64,000 bases of DNA, taken from Benincasa hispida (lineage: Eukaryota; Streptophyta; Magnoliopsida; Cucurbitales; Cucurbitaceae). The position numbers and the translations under genes are program-made. Positions within the stretch are counted from its first letter, which is position 1. Each line of letters begins with the position of its first letter. The notes beneath the pieces were generated by a model, which did not search any database, was not told the DNA's origin, and saw nothing but the letters and a program-made list of their open reading frames with translations. Location of the stretch: NCBI RefSeq assembly GCF_009727055.1, contig NC_052350.1:24569330-24633329 (forward strand). Direction: 5' to 3'. Positions 49,332 to 61,623 of this stretch are shown one piece after another.

Positions 49332-50268
49332 TGTGAAACCCGGATTTCCATTTTTCCTACCTTAGCAAGTGGAAGTTAAATCCTATGTTGAAGTGAAGGA
49401 AATTTCTAAGTGTTGAGTAGATTTTCCTTGAGTAGTTTTGAGTTAAGCTTTAATTGGTGAAATTTGACTAAGTATTTGACAATGCATTAGTATGTGCCAT
49501 GTGTTGGCCATTAAACGTTGAGAGGTTATTTGGGAGATTAGTAATGCATGCAGCAGCCAAGGTCTTAAAGAGGTTAGAAAATGCATGCGGTAGCCTCAAG
49601 TTACGTATCCAAGGGCGCTGGACATTGGATGCAATGGATACGATGGATAGAGGCATGCGGCGATGGAGGCAGGCGTGATGGATGCGTTGGACACGATGGT
49701 ATGTGTCCATACGACTGAAGGCATGCAACTGAAAGAGATGCGTAGGACACGATAGTATGTGTCCATACGACTGAAGGCATGCAGCTGAAAGAAATGCGTT
49801 GGAAGGTTATGGTGGCGTGAGGGCAGGTGATGCAAAAGGTATGCGGTGAAGCGAGGGTATGCGATGACGCGGTGCAAGGCATCACTGGTGGGTGGCATGC
49901 GGTGATAGAGGCGGACGCGATGATCGCGTTGGATGCGATGGATGCGTCGGACTATGCGGCCGATGGTTTGCGGCCAAAGGTATGCATTGATGACATGCGA
50001 CCATGTGACCGTCCTATGCGTTGATGCTATACGACCGTGCTATGCATTGATGCCATGCGACCATACCATACGTTGGAAGTATGCGATGGCATGCACGATG
50101 GATCCGTTGGACGTGACGGCTTTGCTAAGGCATAGGCCATGCGATGGGAAAAGCTAGGATGGACGCATAATGGTTTGCTCTCGCGATTGTTAAGGTTTGC
50201 AGTGACAAAGTAAGTGAGTTGGGTTGCACGATGATGTTGAGTTGAAAACCAAGTGGAGCCAAGTGTTG

Positions 50269-50409
50269 CTATGCGTTGATGATAAATCATGCGTTGGTGA
50301 TACACTATGCATTGATGGCATACTATGCGTTGATGGTACACTATGCATTGATGGCATACTATACGTTGATGGTATACTATGCGTTGATGGTATACTATGC
50401 GTTGATATT
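50269..50409 (+). repeat. 22-bp tandem repeat in LTR C (about 6 units)
   Basis: The unit TATGCGTTGATGGTATACTA varies at a few positions (GCATT/GCGTT, GGCATAC/GGTATAC). It yields the spurious repetitive HQRIVY peptide on the minus strand. Confidence 0.85.
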
Positions 50410-50748
50410 CCAGGCTAGCAGTATGCATTGAAAGGGGTGTTGGTCATCATCCTAGTCGAACGCATATTGAGTTGGATGGACGCATATGAAGGATGAACAC
50501 ATATGGAGAATGAACGCATATACAAGGTCGTCATCCTAACATATGGCTTGTTGGGAAGAAATATTAAGCCTTAAGCAAATGAAGTGGACGCATGAGAAGA
50601 AATGCAAAGTTGAGGGCTATGCGTTGGTAAAAGGGAAGCAAGACACCTTGGGTTGCGCTGATGCAGGATTACGTTGATGGTGTAAGGAAAAGACATTTAG
50701 ACATGCAGCCAAGTAGGAGGTGTCGACCTTAGAGCAACCTTGGACGCC

Positions 50749-50756
50749 TATAAATA
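50749..50756 (+). promoter_or_regulatory. TATA box of LTR C (putative)
   Basis: TATAAATA in the context GACGCCTATAAATAAGG, equivalent in place and context to that of LTR B. Confidence 0.55.
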
Positions 50757-52212
50757 AGGCCAAGGACTTCAGATGGGAACTCAAATTCTCTTCAAAGAAT
50801 ATAAAGAAGAGTGTATTGGGAGGAGACTATGTGTTGGTAGCAAGACCATGTGCTGGTCAAGAGGTTCCAAAAGGGGAGATGCTATCGGACAAAAAGAACA
50901 GAAAGTAGCATCAATTTGGGACGAGGAGTTCTCCCAGAATACTCGTGCGTTTGAAGTGATTCTAAAGCCATCTGAAAGATATGAGAGTCTAGTTTTTAGG
51001 GTAGGGCTGTAGAGAAGAAGCTCCAAGGAATCGAGCTGGAGAATGAGGAAAAGACAAAGGGGTCGAGTTGTCTGATAAGTTGGGTCAGTCTTGATATTTT
51101 GAAGATTCCAACCAAACCACGAAGATTTCTAAGCTAAGATTTTGAAGTAAGCTTCTTGAGACATTTTAGAGCATATTTGTAGAAGGAAGTATCTCGATAT
51201 AAAGCTTAGAACCATGAGTAATTTGAGCTTTAAATTGAATCTAGAATTTAGGGTTCAAAAGAGGAGCCCGGGAAGATCAAGGAATTACTAGAGAGAAAGG
51301 TTCCTAAACGACCAAGGTGAGTGGTATTTTCCTTTAAGTCTTAAAGCATATCTTTTAGAGTAAATTTTATATGTTTAGGTTATGAATGAGTATCTAGCAT
51401 GAGAATGAATTATGTGATCGGGATGATCAAGGGGTCAATAGACCTAGTGCCTGAGCCCGTAAGCAAAACCTCATGGGATGGTCAGGGGACACAAGAAGTC
51501 TAGTTCCTGAACCTATGGGAGGATCCTCATATGGGATGGTCAGAGGGCCGACGGGCCTAGCTTCTAAGCCCATGAACGGGGAGCTATGTGCACATAGGAT
51601 ACAAAGGAAACGTAAAGAGTAAGCGTTGTATTTAGTAACAGTTATCTATCTACCGTGTGTGTAGGTAGACAACATACTCATTCTAAATAATTATCAGTTT
51701 AGCTATCTACCGTGTGTATAGATAGAGTTGAGAACAGACTCGTTCAAGGCTGAGGTTTGAATGTAACCTCGTATCTATGATATGCTTGTGTTTATGAGTT
51801 GAAATAGACTCTAGAAGTTGCTTACCACTCACTGAGCTTTGTGAAGCTCATTTTGTTATTTCATGTTTTTAGTTCCCAGGTAGGGAAATGTGAGGAGTTC
51901 CAGGGTGCTGCTAAGGTCAAGGTCTGCCACAAGCCACAATTACACTTCCGGAGGGTTTTACAGTTGTTGTTGTAAACTTTGTAGTTAAGTCTTGGAGTTG
52001 TATAAACATTACATTGTTGTAATAAAAGGGGCCTACTTAATCCGTTGTTGTTTGCCTCCTTGACTTAATCAGTTGGTTGTTGAATTTGTTCATTGGTATC
52101 AGAGTTATTTCCGCAAAAGTTATTAGGCAGTAAGTGTCAACAAAAGGGTTGATAACTACTGCAGTCATGCCTTTTCTCAAGCTTAGAGGGTAGTCTGGGG
52201 CGGGGTGTGACA

Positions 52213-53448
52213 ACACAATTGTTTCAAACTCTAAAAGTTTTCTTTTCATGAATAGTATATCCTTAAAAAAAACTTCATGTAGTTGGACATTTATTCCAAT
52301 GCCTCAACTAGTAGAATATTGATGTGTACTTGCTTTAAGATGTCTAAAAACTTCCTGAACTATAGATCTAGATTTGCTTTCTTGATTTTATGGGGAAAAG
52401 GTAGAGTGACCTCATGATTTGTTCTGATCTTTTTTCTTTGAAAGTTGTTGGGGTATCTTCTTTATTCGTTTATCTTTTGTTTCTTATCTTCTACAGCTCC
52501 CTGTCGGGTTCCTATTCTCGCTTCTTCACTGGCATCCTTTTCTTTTACTCGTGGTTTGTTCTATTTTGAATTGATAGATAAAGTTGGTCGCTGATATTCT
52601 AATTCGCTCCATAAGGTAACTGTCTCACACTGCTCCTTCATGCTTCTTTGTGGGGTTTCTGTGCTACTAGGTAGAGTTCCTAATGGCCTGCTCTTCATTT
52701 CATTAGCCAATTGGCCTACTTGTATATTTAGATTTCACAATGCACATCGTTCCTAGTTGATGCGAGAGAGAGGTGAAAGGAAAGGACAAGATCAACCTAT
52801 CAAACGTATTTATGAGTCGAATTGATAATTTCAAAGCTTGCTTGCATCGACAAAAGGTCAAATATTATCAGTGGGTCAGAGGCTTTTAAAGAGGAGTTAT
52901 CTGTTTAAAAAAATAAACCTTTTTTTTTGTTCAAAATGGAAAAAAATCTAGTACTGCCATAGTACATACTACTCCATTCATCATTTGACACGATAAATGA
53001 TTTATTAATTACTTCAAATACTATTTGAGTCCTTATACTTTTGATTTTGATTTATTTTAGCTTATATACTTTTAAAATATTTATTTTGGTCTTCATAATT
53101 TTAATTTTGATTCTTATATATCTAATTTTGTTCATTTTGGTTCTTAAACTTTAAAAAAGTGATAATTTTAATTTCTTAAAAATGAATAAACTAAAATAAA
53201 TATTTTAAAAATATAGATACTAAAATAAATTAAAATAAAAAAAATTATAAGACGGAAGATAGTAGTTGAACGTTTATTAATTTATCATTCATTTATTCTA
53301 TAGAGTCTCAAATGCTACTTCTATAGCCTCTCTCCGTTAAAACAATTTAAAGTTCTATTTTTTAATTCATTCCAAATACTGGAATTGATTTCAAGTATTT
53401 GAAATCATTCCAAATCCAAGGGTTCCTAACTTCAATCCAGCTGAGCCC
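52213..53448. other. Intergenic region with a small MITE-like palindrome
   Basis: No gene was recognised. About 53028-53258 is a palindromic AT-rich insert: ATTTATTTTAGCTTATATACTT with TTTTAAAATATTTATTTTGG is mirrored by AAACTAAAATAAATATTTTA and ATAGATACTAAAATAAATT. The promoter of the downstream gene should be in the last few hundred bases. Confidence 0.5.
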
Positions 53449-56400
53449 ATGGCGGATGCTTCCGTCGCTGTTCTTGAAACTTTACGACTTAGAGGATGGA
53501 ATTTTGGCGATTTAGACGAAGTTAGGGCCGTAATCATGATCGGTAGCGCCTTGGCCGATGATCCAAGTTCGGTCGTTGATTCGGTGGAGTCGGAGCTCAT
53601 AAACATGGACCTGAGGTCCATTGGAGGCAAGTCCTTGCCTGAACCTGCTCTCCTTCGCAAGTCTTCTCGTATTCTCGGCCCTATAGTTCTCCAGGTGAAT
53701 TGTACTCTCTTTATGGTTTTCAGATGTTTCGTAGTTGCTAGAAAAGTGCGTATAAAAAGTTCATATGTCCTTTGTTTTGTTGACGCTGTGGATGAAGTTG
53801 ATTTCATATATGTTCTTTGCGTATGGAGTTCTCTATTTCATATTCCTACTTTTTTTTTTTTCGCGGAAACTAGAAACTCGGAGTAGCTTTGCTTTGTCTT
53901 AATTCTCTTTCTAAACAACATTATTTTCACCAATGATTTACTAGTAGATGATTTCAGCTGTTTTAGCAGATATCATCTGTAAAAGACATATCGCGAAGCA
54001 GCCTAGACGGTATCTTGAAGGCTTCTAATGGTCGGCGTCTCCTACGGTTCGGTCTCACTGATGGACACACTGAGATTACTGCTATAGAGTACTCTCATAT
54101 ACCATCTATTCCCGATGACATTCCTCCTGGCACTAAGGTATTCCGGATATTTCCCCTTGCTTGTCATTCTAACTACTCTATTTTGAACGGTTGAAGATCT
54201 TAATTTTTTTATAGTTGAATTTCTTGATAGAAGCTGATTGTCTTGACTAAATCTTTCTTTAAATTTAAGCTGTTGATAAATTTTATAGTATGTGGCTACC
54301 CTATGATATATAAATCCTTTGGGCATGTAGCATCAAGTCGCTTCACGTGGTTCAGACTGATAGCATTTTTATTATCTATCAGTGACCACAAAGAGCCCTC
54401 TCCTCGTTTGAGCTGCAGTGATTGGGGACGTGTAAAATTGGCACAATACTATTGAGCTCTTTTCTATGGAAATGTACATCTCATGTTATTGGATAGAACG
54501 AATTTTCCTGACTGCAACATTTAGATTTGAAGGCAGCTAGCAAGTAACCGTGGAAGGATAATGGATGGCTGTTGTTTTCTCTTTATCTTATTGCACATGT
54601 TTGATGTAGGATTGCATCCTCATTGACTGCATATCCTACTTCTTATGGAATGTGGTCGCTGGGTGCTGGAATCTGAAGTACAGAAGATCCCTTAATGAGA
54701 GGGAGGAGGGAGAATACCTTATTTTAATCCAAGGAATAGACAACCTCAACCTTCTTTGCATAGTTGGGTATCCCCATGTTGAACACTTTCCAAAAGGAAA
54801 TGAGAAACCAGTGGCTTTGGAAGAGAAAATCTCAAGTAATCTTATGAAGTGGAAGAATTTCATGTCTGAAAGGGCAAGATCAACTGTTGTGCAGCTTGTT
54901 TTGTCTAATATCCTTACTATTTCTCATCCTTATTCTAAATCCCTAATAATGCGGCTAACATGTTGGGAAAGAAAATTAGGAAATTCCTTTGGTGAGACTT
55001 TAATGAATGCAATCTTAATCAAATAATTAGTCGAAAATTGGAACATGCTTCTGTTCTTTGAAATAGGAGTATTGGAGATGGGAAACATCAAACAGAGAAG
55101 CCCAGTCTTCATTGCCAAATGCTGTTAGGATAATTTTAAAGGAAGTAAACTTAGCATCTGTAATTGCATCAGTAAGGTGGCACAATAGTGGTTACTGTAC
55201 TATCAATTAGGAGATGAGCTCCATTTTTATGGAGGATAAATAAGAGGAGGGGCCTATGCATTCCAAGATCTGTATTTGATAGTCCTATCTTATTATTTAA
55301 ACAGTAAAAGAATGCTGGTTGATTCAAAATCAAATCTGGATCCTCGCCTCTGGCAGAAATCTAAGAAGAGAACAACAAACCAGAAGCAACTTCCTATGGT
55401 ATGGGATGGTCCCCTATTGATGAATCACAAGGATAATCTTTATAAAAAAAAGGACCCCTAAAGGCCACCCACAATAACGTAGCTCTGGGAATTGATAGAT
55501 AGCAAGAAGTTATGCCGTCACACTATCAAAGGGACCTGATTTCACACTTTTCGATTTCAAGCTACTTGCGCCCATCTATTGTTTATTGGTCCTAGCATGT
55601 TTACTTGATACATATTTTGGATGCTAAATGACGGAGGTTAGATAGTTTTGAGTTCTTCACATGTAAAACCTTTTTTAACCACTTTTCTAGCTTATAAAGA
55701 AAACCACCTTTCTAAGTACTCAAGTATTGCAACTATATTTACTTAAGCTAGATTATTTGGAAAGAGAGAATGCCTCAAAAGCATCAATTTCTTTCTTGGG
55801 CTACAACTTTCTGAAGATTAAACGGAAAATACAACTGTTGATATTCAAAAGGTGCTCCCACTCCCTAACTTGGCCTTTTCTTCTATTTGTCATTCTCATT
55901 TCAACAATTAGATGAAGGTCTGAATCACATTCTTCATCTACTGTTTTGCTAACTCCTGCTAGAAGAAGCCTTTAACTTTTGCTGGTTTCTCCTCCTAACA
56001 GTAGACAAACGATACTTCAACTGCTATGCAGATGGAAATTTAAAATTTTTTGATCTAATGCCATCAAGTATCAACACCATCCTATGGGGATTGTGAAATA
56101 ACAGAAACCTTTGAGTTTTAGGTTATATGGCTCAATAGTGGGAAGAGATGTGGGAGTTTGCTGGTTGGTTCTTACAATGATGCTCTTCAAATAAGAAACC
56201 TTTTAGGAACTAAGGTAGTATGGGATGCCTTTGTCCCATATTGATTAGAATGGGATGACCAATGTGGTACTTAAGTGGCTTGGCTCTCCCACCTCAATAG
56301 CTAACTTTTGGGTGTGGTTCTCCAAGGTGTTTAAATACCTAACAAAACCCAAATATAGGTATCTTTTCCATAACGGGTGTACTTTATGTGGAGAAGCAGC

Positions 56401-58619
56401 ATACACTTGTTCTTGGACTACCCATTTTCTCTTAGAGGAGGAGCCAGGTCTATTGGTGTATCTGTTTTGGCTATAGTTCAAAAAGCAAGCCAAGGTTCTT
56501 TAATTGATCCATTTATGAAAGTTTAGGGTTTTAATTGATATGATCTCCAAAGTTTAGGAGTATAAATTGATTTTTTCTCCCTTTTCTTGTGAAAGTGTTT
56601 AGGACCTAAGCTTACTGCAGTTTGCAATTTTTTTGCCCGTTTCTGTTTTTTAGTTAACTCCATGATGTCTAAAAAGTACCATTTTATTAAAATGTCTTTT
56701 AACATGCTACTTTCTGGATGCAGGTTCGTTTGGAAAATAAAGCTCCTGTGTATAGTGGAATAGCGTGCTTAGGTTCAAAAGGGTTATCAGTGCTTGGAGG
56801 TGTAGTTCCAACACTTTATGAAGAATGGAAAATGAACCAAAAATACTCTGGTTTATCCCGCACATCCATAAGATTATCACAGGGAGGAGATGTTGATGGT
56901 CCACCGCCATTTGAGAAGTTGCAAGTTGGAGTGCCTTCACAAAAATTTAGTCAGAAAGGAAAATCTTCATGTCAGTATTTCAGCTTATGCATTCGTGTTC
57001 TTGTACTAGTATTTCTGTTGTTTTGCTATTGCCACGGTTGCTTAAATTATTGCTTTTGCTTTTTCATTAAAAATTTATCATTTAGAGGCAAATTTTGGGA
57101 CTGGGGTCCCTTGTGATCCTTGATGGTTATTAATTATTACATCTTTCCACGATAGCTTTTACAGAAGCAGATGGGTAAGTTATATATAATGTTGTGACTT
57201 GAAAAGAATGTTTGAATGTACGGTGGAAATTTTCAATCAAGACTCATACAACTGGAGCCTTGGAGTTATAAGTAGTTCTCTTTCATTAAATAAATTAGCA
57301 GAATATTTTGTAAAGTGCATCTTTATGACTTTTTATTCATGCTACTTGATGATACTTTTTATTTGGATAAGAAACAATTTCATTGATCAATGAAATAATT
57401 CAGAAGGATACGAAAGGGCCCTACTTGATCAAACCTTTTCTCCCTGTATATGTTATATTGTTGCTTAGCTGGGATAACTCTTTTTCAGAAACATTTGGAA
57501 AGAGAACTGTTCATATTTCACAGAAGTACAATGTACACGTTTTTAAGTATGGGGATGTTGATAAGTTTGTATGCTGTTAGTGCACATCCTTCAGTTCTTT
57601 ACTTTATCTAACGAAGAGAGTGGTTACAGATCAACCAGAGTCGTCCTCAAAGAGCAATAGGCCTACTGCTGATTCGGGAAATATTGAAGGTAAGTCGACT
57701 ATACAGCAACAAAGTGCAGACATGAAAGCTACCAATGCTGTCAAGTCTGCTTCCCATGTAGAAAAAGTCGAAGAAAAACCTAGCTGCTCTGAAACAAGAC
57801 CGAAGGAAGGTAATATCTCTCTCTGGATCTCTGCTTTTTATCACTGTTCGTGGCTGAGGGAATTTTTTTTTTCCAGCATGGTATTTTACCCCAAGTAGTG
57901 AATGAATTCAAATTCTACGTACATGGATATTGTTTTAGAAACACGAACCAATAACTTAATAGTGAAATTCATTTAGAGATCCTTCCATCTCATAGTTTCT
58001 GTAATTTTGTTCTCAGATTTGTAAATTGTACTCTTAGTGGACCAATGTGTTCTTTTTTGTAATTGTTAATTAGAATACATCTTATGTTTCCTCTAGTTGT
58101 GGAAGCTGTTCCTGTTCAAAATCAGGCTGCCTCTCAGAAACTTCTTCACAAAATGAGTCAACAAGATGGAAAGCGTCGCCCTTTCAGTAATAGAAACCAT
58201 AGGGGCAAAGGCAGAATGGAAGATCAGGTGGTCTATACTCTTGAAGAATACGAAAGGAGGAAATCTGGGACAAGTCAATTACCCAAAGAGACATCTTCCT
58301 GTACGAATCCTGACGAAGAACTTGCACGACAGCTTCAAGATCAATTTGATTTGGAAGACTCTCATGTTAGTATCAATCCATTTTCTTAGGCATATGCTTC
58401 TAATGTAGCATCTTACTATTCTTCACATTAAATGTTTGATATTGGCTGCAACTTGTCTAGGTACAAGAGAGTGCAAGCAGAACGAACGCGGAACATATAA
58501 GAATGAGCATGTTCAACTACGAAAGGGATACATATACACCACACAGTGGTGGTGGGAGAGGAAGGGGAGGAGGACGAGGGAGAAGAGGAAGAGGACGGGG
58601 AAGAGGAAGGCATTATTGA
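53449..58619 (+). CDS. RMI1/TDRD3-like protein, RG-rich tail (6 exons, 422 aa)
   Basis: Exons: 53449-53694, 53970-54137, 56724-56970, 57630-57809, 58097-58365, 58461-58619; 1,269 nt in one frame to TGA. The first ATG opens directly into the conserved MADASVAVLETLRLRGWNF. Residues about 5-175 fit the DUF1767 / RMI1 N-terminal and OB-fold region (DLRSIGGKSLP, LTDGHTEITAIEYSHIP, PPGTKVRLENKAPV). A low-complexity linker follows, then a conserved-looking YTLEEYERRK near 328 and EELARQLQDQFDLED near 355. Residues 400-420 are almost pure Arg-Gly. In animals TDRD3 partners topoisomerase III beta on RNA and DNA, and RMI1 partners topoisomerase III alpha. I see no Tudor domain here, so RNA or DNA binding through the RG tail and topoisomerase partnership are inference. 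The second GT inside exon 4 (57691) could be an alternative donor. Confidence 0.88.
54620..56500 (+). pseudogene. LINE-1 ORF2 3' remnant in intron 2
   Basis: The 2.6-kb intron 2 carries worn non-LTR retrotransposon text. At 54652-55026 a frame reads EEKISSNLMKWKNF and VVQLVLSNI, resembling the block after the L1 reverse transcriptase (K-W..LS.GGR..L..SVLSN). Near 56365-56440 the pieces CTLCGEA and, one frame over, SIHLFLDYPFS match the Cys-His zinc motif at the L1 C-terminus. The middle is full of stops. Same strand as the host gene. The assignment rests on short motifs. Confidence 0.5.
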
Positions 58620-58867
58620 ATGGTTACATGTTCCTCTTGCATTCAAATGTTTTATCTACAATTTTGATTTTTTCGTGTTTTATGATCAGTTCTATCTAGG
58701 TCTGGCTTGAACTTGTTTCGAGTATTTTGTTACCAAGTTTTGGCTTAGGTTCAGTTGATTGGTGTATAGGCATACTTTTAGTTGAATTACACTACTTGGA
58801 TTATTACTTAGCACTGATAGTTCAATTGGTGAAGCTCAAATGAACATCATTTTGGATATGGACTTCC

Positions 58868-58909
<42 letters not shown>

Positions 58910-59160
58910 AAAAACAAAAAGAAGAGTTTCATGGTTGTACTTCTTTAATAAATTACTTGTTTCTCCCCTTAACCATGGTTTTATAGACAACAACTTTTGT
59001 TTTTGTAGATACGCATATGCAAACTTTGGTGTGTTGAGATCCAACCTAATTAGAAAAATGCAAATATTCGTGTTGGATCCAACGATAATGTGCAATTCTA
59101 CATTATTGTTACAAGATTTTGTTTACATCAAGGAAATCAAGTGAATGGGTTTAACTGTTT
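58620..59160 (+). other. 3' flank of the RMI1/TDRD3-like gene
   Basis: Probable 3' UTR, then a ~37-base A run (about 58870-58906). The A run might be the tail of a retroposed element, but no body was recognised upstream. Confidence 0.4.
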
Positions 59161-60517
59161 AATCTTATTCTACTCTGTTTTCACGAATGACATGTTGTTT
59201 GGATAAAATATCAATATTGATGGATGTTTCTATAAGTAAAAAAAATTATAAAATCTATTTAGATTGATAGTAAGTTATTTTTATCTCAAACTAAGTTTTG
59301 GATATTGTTATTGGTATTTCTATTCATATTGGACTAAAATATGACATTTTTTTTATGAGCATCTATAAAAATATGTTGGAAATTTCTATGGAATATTTAA
59401 TATCAATGCCGAATCTTCGATTTATAGATATATCGATAGATATTTTCATCCTTAGTTCGTTTAATATTGATAGATTTAGGATTTAGGGTTTTTGGATTAA
59501 AAGAGTCAATTTTTTATGTTTTAGGAGCATTTATAAAAATATGTTGGAGAGTTTCATGGAATATTTAATATCAACGTCGAATCCTTCGATTTATAGATAT
59601 ATCGATAGATATTTTCACCCTTAATTCTTTTAATATTGATAGATTTAGGATTTAGGGTTTGACATTTTTTATGTTTTATGTGGGATATTTTCTTGGAATA
59701 TTTAATATCAATTTGTGCCTGTGTGCCTGCTTGTTTGCTTGCTTTAATTGAATAATTATTTTGTATATATTAGGAGGTTTAAGAAATTATTTCAAACAAG
59801 GAATGTCACGAGAAAGTAATTATTTAAAGTTTAAATTGCAAATTTGGTTTCTAGGTTTGAAGAAAGAATTTAATCGTTATAGTTTTAAAATTAAAACATA
59901 GTCTTTATAGTTTGATAAAATTTCATAAATAGTTCATATGGTTTGATAAAATTATCATAAATAACCCCTACCATATAGATTTTCTATGAGGGTTTTATCA
60001 AATCACATACTAGATTCTAATTGGACTAAATTCTAACTTTTTCCAAATTATAGATACGAAATTTACAATTCAACCTTATTCAAATGTTTTTTTTTTTGTT
60101 GAAAAACTAAGTATTTAATTAGAAAAGAAATTAGTAAACTAAAACCAACTAAATAAGGATTAATCTTACTAGGGACGAGCTCCTTAGTTGAAATATTCGT
60201 ATCTCTAAGGACAAAAATAACTATCGGTATGCTGGTATATCCTTAAATTAAAGGATTCGATATCGATACTAAATATCTTTGGATATCTCTAATATCTTTT
60301 AATAATGTTTGTTCATGAAAAAAAGTCATCTATTTAAGTTCAATATTAACATGAGTTGAATCCAGAAATTTTATTGAGGTTTTGATAATTGAAGAGTTGA
60401 TAAGGAAGGAAAATCTGAAAAAATAAATATAAGAAGCGGGGCTTGAACTTGAGTTTAGATGGGTCTAGATGCCATATTTAACAGTGAGCTAACTATTGAT
60501 ACAAATATTATGTTATT

Positions 60518-60550
<33 letters not shown>

Positions 60551-61170
60551 CATAAAGTTAAGGTGAATCTATATTAAATCCATCGGTGAACATGAGTACT
60601 AATAACAATATGTATAACTTAGTTTGAGAGTAAAAACATATTAATTATTAATCTAAATAAATTTTATAAAGTCTGTGATTTACAAAAATATTCATTGACT
60701 ATCAATATTTTGTTAATATATTCGTAGAAAATGAGATGTCGATAATATCAACATCGATATTTTAATCTTAATATCTCACATTTATTATACAAACATTTCT
60801 TTTTTTTTTTTTGTTTTTGGTTAAGTGATGTTGGATCCCCACCCAGATTGTTGAACTAGAATGAATAAAGTTTATAGAAAGAACAGGCGAAACGGAAAGT
60901 GACCATACTCGACTTATACAAAACCGTTTTGAAATGACCATATTATCCTGAAACAATTTCAAAATCCCGGTGATGTCCTCAAAGCCTCCAAATTCCGTGG
61001 ACGGTAAAACCTCATGCAAGCTTGTTGGAACCACGTAGCTCACTCTTTTGTTTCTTCATTTAGATGAAACGGATGATTTGATTCAATTCCAGAATTTCGA
61101 ACTTTGCAGTTCAATTTAACAGTCGCAAACGCTCTCTATCTGGAGAAGCTAAGCGACTTGAAGATAAAAA
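59161..61170. other. AT-rich intergenic region
   Basis: It contains a ~168-bp tandem duplication (about 59358-59695) with ATAGATATATCGATAGATATT, a GA run (about 60531-60550) and ATCGATATTT-type motifs near 60740. No gene is supported before 61171. The last ~150 bp look like a 5' leader. Confidence 0.5.
59358..59695 (+). repeat. 168-bp tandem duplication
   Basis: Two units begin AGCATCTATAAAAATATGTT and AGCATTTATAAAAATATGTT and share the TTTATAGATATATCGATAGA core and GATTTAGGATTTAGGGTTT. A partial third begins near 59683. Confidence 0.8.
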
Positions 61171-61537
61171 ATGGAGTATCATCTGATTCAACCTTCTGTC
61201 GCCGTAATAATCTCATCAATTATTGCTATCAGAGCATACCGAAGAAAATCGTTGGACCTCTCTGGAGCTATCGCCGGATTTATTGTCATGTTGATTCATT
61301 TCCCTATCAGCTATAGGTTTGTCAATTCACTATAGCTGATTGGTTACTGGAATCTGAATCTTGGTTGTTTTATTTGCCTATGTGATTGTGAATTTCCGAG
61401 TTCGATCTGGATTGTTGAATTGATGTTATCATGAATTCGTTCTTTGAAGGTTCGGTGTTGTGCTTCTTGTATTCTTTTTTACGGTGGTCATGCTCCCACT
61501 CCATGTCATTCAAAGTACTCGAGAGAGAAGTTTTTGA
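61171..61537 (+). pseudogene. DUF92/TMEM19-family gene, first two exons only
   Basis: Exon 1 (61171-61316) encodes a hydrophobic N-terminus beginning MEYHLIQPSVAV, with RAYRRKSLDLSGAIAGFIVM and HFPISYR. A GT donor follows, and AG|G at 61450 joins in frame to FGVVLLVFFFT. This matches what I recall of plant DUF92/TMEM19 membrane proteins (the family of VTE6 and PGR), where the text continues with SSKLTK-type residues. Here it instead runs VVMLPLH and stops at 61535-61537, and transposon sequence starts about 90 bp further on. I infer truncation by the insertion. A still-functional gene whose next exon lies past 64000, with exon 2 ending at ACG|GTGGTC, cannot be excluded. Confidence 0.6.
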
Positions 61538-61623
61538 GTCTCAAAATGTAAGTGTAATCTAGCCACAATATGTTTATTCAGTTGTTAAATGTACACTAAC
61601 CATCTTATTAGATTGGATCCCTA

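Larger units (their letters stand above)
49332..52212 (+). mobile_element. Solo LTR C (long LTR, 2.9 kb)
   Basis: It starts TGTGAAACCCGG and ends GGGGCGGGGTGTGACA, 2,881 bp, and is related to LTRs A and B throughout. Flanks are GCACA (49327-49331) and ACACA (52213-52217), four of five matching. It has a TATA box near 50749, a 22-bp tandem repeat (50269-50409), ~60-bp GGGATGGTCAG / CCTGAGCCC repeats (about 51415-51600) and a tRNA-Met primer-like motif at 52094-52104. Confidence 0.85.

Noticed and set aside
50266..50410. Regular short repeats considered as a CRISPR-like array
   Set aside because: Units are contiguous 22-bp tandem copies without unique spacers, inside a plant LTR.
50027..50428. 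133-codon minus-strand frame with HQRIVYHQRIV repeats
   Set aside because: It is produced by the 22-bp tandem repeat of LTR C.
60425..60495. Possible tRNA-derived sequence (reverse complement reads GTTCAAGCCCC)
   Set aside because: A B-box-like word is present but no A box, cloverleaf or SINE body could be built around it.
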